Origin: Blastocladiella emersonii ATCC 22665
Taxonomy: Eukaryota > Blastocladiomycota > Blastocladiomycetes > Blastocladiales > Blastocladiaceae
Direction: 5' to 3'
Assembly: GCA_025594325.1 (NCBI GenBank)
Contig: JANHCV010000001.1
Span: 1,860,001-1,924,000, forward strand
Length of the DNA stretch: 64,000 nt
The translations under genes and the position numbers were made by a program. The notes under the pieces were generated by a model. That model had not been told where the DNA came from, ran no database searches, and was given only the letters and a program-made list of their open reading frames with translations. Every line of letters begins with the position of its first letter. Within the stretch, counting starts at the first letter, position 1. Shown piece by piece: positions 62,498 to 64,000 of this stretch.

Positions 62498-63988
62498 CTA
62501 CGCGTCCGCGTCGCTGTCCGAGTCCTCGACGTCGACCACCTCGCTCGCGGCGGGGCGGACGTGCTCGAACGGCTTGGGCTTGATCGTCTGGGCGACCGGG
62601 ACCGGCTCAGCGGACACGGGCACGGGCACGGCGGCGGCGGCGGGCTCGGCGACGGGCAGCGTGGATGGCCGGCGGACCTTGGGCACCACGGGCTCCTCGG
62701 GCGGCGTTGCGCTTGCACTCGCGCTCGCGTCCTCGGCCTGCTCCTCCTCTTCCTCCTGCTCGTCCTCGTCCTCGTCCTCGTCCTCGGACACGTCGACACA
62801 CACAACCTCCGGGTGCGGGCGCGACGGCGGGATCGACGCGAGCAGCCGCATGTCCGCGATGGCGCGCGGCGGGAGCGCCGTGGGCGACGCGAGCGGGCCG
62901 ACGCCGTGGGTGCGGATCGCCGACGGGGACGCGGGCGGCGACGTGGTCACGACGAAGGGGCGGCGGGCGGGCGAGGCGGGTTTCTGCACCTCGAACTGGC
63001 GTGGCGGCGACGGCGCTGGCGCGGGAGCAGGGGCGGGTGGCGGCGAGGGCGGCCGTGGGTCGAGATCCATGGGGACGGGTTCCGCGGCTTCGGCCTCGTC
63101 CTCGTCTTCACTCACCACGACCGTCTCGCCGACGTCGAGCGCGAGATCCTCGCGCGGCGACGACGGGACGGCGAGTGCGGGCGCGCGCTGGCGACTCGGG
63201 GACGCCATACCGTGGTCGCCCGCGGCCGCCGGGGACGCGACGGGCCCAGCCGCGTCGCCGAGCACCATGACCTCGGGCGACTGCGGCTGCGGCTGCGGCG
63301 GCGGCGAGTGGCGCCACGCGAACGTCGGCGTGCACTCGTAGATCTCGGCGTCCTCGTCCTTGAGGCTAGCGAGGGACCGGGCGCGGGACGGCGCGGTGAC
63401 GGTGCGCAGCGGCGGCGGGGGCAGGGACGCGTGGCGCCGCTCCTGCTGCTGCTGCTGCTGCTTGGTGTCGTCGTCAGCGACGCCGGTACCGGCCGCGTCC
63501 GGGTGCGCCTCCCAGAAGCTGCGCTTCGGGCAGTGCTCGGTGCGGTGGCCGAACACGATGCACCGGTCACACCGGTGCTGGGTCTCGGACGGGCACCGGT
63601 ACGTGGCGTGGGCGTCGACGGCGAGGCAGTTGCCGCACACCTCGTGCGTCTGCGCGTGGCGGTTCTTGGGCGGCAGCGCGGGGCGCATCGACGTTAGCGC
63701 GTTGCCCCCTACCGCGGGCGTCGCGGGAGCCGAGGGGCGCGGCGGGAGCGCGGAAGATGCGCGGGTCGCGTCCTTGACGGCGTCGCGCACCGTCTCCTCG
63801 ATCATGTCGCGCACCGAGTCCTTGACAGCGTCGTGGACCGTGTCTTTGACCGTCTCGCGCACGGTATCGCGGACCGCGTCGCGCACCGTGTCCTTGACGA
63901 CGTCGCGCATCGCGTCCTGGATCCACGCGAGCACGCGGTCGGTCGTCTTGCTGATGATATCGCGGCGCACGTCCTCGAGGTCGTCCAT
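62498..63988 (-). CDS. Zinc-knuckle protein with N-terminal amphipathic repeats, possibly partial
   Basis: 496 codons from an ATG at 63986-63988; the frame stays open to the window edge, so the true start may lie beyond. Residues ~15-75 are a repetitive charged helix (VRDAVRDTVRETVKDTVHDAVKD-like units). Two zinc-binding clusters follow around residues 115-150: HEVCGNCLAVDAHATYRC and CDRCIVFGHRTEHC, the second CCHC-like. The remainder is long Pro/Ser/Ala low complexity with acidic stretches (SEDEDEDEDEQEEEEEQAE) and a Gln run (TKQQQQQQ). Such proteins often bind nucleic acid; no specific family is recognised. Convergent with ULA1. Confidence 0.6.
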   Translation of the reverse strand: MDDLEDVRRDIISKTTDRVLAWIQDAMRDVVKDTVRDAVRDTVRETVKDTVHDAVKDSVRDMIEETVRDAVKDATRASSALPPRPSAPATPAVGGNALTSMRPALPPKNRHAQTHEVCGNCLAVDAHATYRCPSETQHRCDRCIVFGHRTEHCPKRSFWEAHPDAAGTGVADDDTKQQQQQQERRHASLPPPPLRTVTAPSRARSLASLKDEDAEIYECTPTFAWRHSPPPQPQPQSPEVMVLGDAAGPVASPAAAGDHGMASPSRQRAPALAVPSSPREDLALDVGETVVVSEDEDEAEAAEPVPMDLDPRPPSPPPAPAPAPAPSPPRQFEVQKPASPARRPFVVTTSPPASPSAIRTHGVGPLASPTALPPRAIADMRLLASIPPSRPHPEVVCVDVSEDEDEDEDEQEEEEEQAEDASASASATPPEEPVVPKVRRPSTLPVAEPAAAAVPVPVSAEPVPVAQTIKPKPFEHVRPAASEVVDVEDSDSDADA

Positions 63989-64000
63989 GACCTTGCGCGT

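Noticed and set aside
1-64000. CRISPR array, tRNA or rRNA genes
   Set aside because: No regularly spaced repeats of CRISPR type, no tRNA T-loop pattern with a matching acceptor stem, and no rRNA-like segment were found by eye. A covariance-model scan was not possible here.

Overview
The window is GC-rich nuclear DNA from a fungus, packed with protein genes on both strands. Nearly every gene is split by short introns (about 49-80 nt, a few to 274 nt) with a GTACG-like donor, a CTAAC/CTGAC branch site and a TAG acceptor. Fungal hallmarks are a fused HIS7, HSP104, cytochrome c peroxidase, an RSR1/Rap1 GTPase, a secreted chitin-type LPMO and a prephenate dehydratase. The adenylate-kinase-8-like gene belongs to a family tied to cilia and flagella. 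With the LRR receptor-like protein and a Fanzor nuclease, this suggests a zoosporic (flagellated) fungus, possibly Blastocladiomycota or a chytrid. That placement is inference.

Layout. 0.1-12.8 kb: VPS20 (ESCRT-III), enoyl-CoA hydratase, a p24 cargo receptor, a DGAT2-type acyltransferase, an LRR-transmembrane protein, a small membrane protein, YOS1, the mitochondrial presequence protease CYM1, and an unrecognised gene. 12.9-27 kb: an NSRP1-like splicing factor, an EGF-like/7TM protein, the LPMO, UTP14, HSP104 and OMA1. 28.8-32.5 kb: a Rap1/RSR1 GTPase and a SEC1/Munc18 protein. 32.7-38.5 kb is the mobile part, described below. 38.7-64 kb: an NHA1-type antiporter, a PX-RhoGAP, CCP1, PHA2, an Mpv17/PMP22 protein, HIS7, BRO1/ALIX, a second EGF-like/7TM protein, a small membrane protein, AK8, ULA1/NAE1 and a zinc-knuckle protein.

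The main discovery candidate is at 32733-35974 (minus strand): a Fanzor, the eukaryotic relative of TnpB RNA-guided nucleases. All three RuvC acidic motifs and both zinc-finger half-sites are present. The reading frame shifts once inside the zinc finger, and an in-frame TAG separates a 5' ORF from the main body. A 30-bp unit is repeated exactly three times in the C-terminal tail. Only 82 bp upstream of its first ATG lies a separate PIF/Harbinger DNA transposon (36057-38497), with 15-bp terminal inverted repeats, TAA target-site duplications and a DDE transposase with all three catalytic residues.

Most other genes are housekeeping: membrane traffic (VPS20, p24, YOS1, SEC1, BRO1), mitochondrial quality control and respiration (CYM1, OMA1, CCP1, ECH), amino-acid synthesis (HIS7, PHA2) and polarity signalling (RSR1, RhoGAP). 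VPS20 and BRO1 act in the same ESCRT-III pathway. Exon coordinates were worked out by hand from splice motifs and frame continuity and have not been checked against transcripts.
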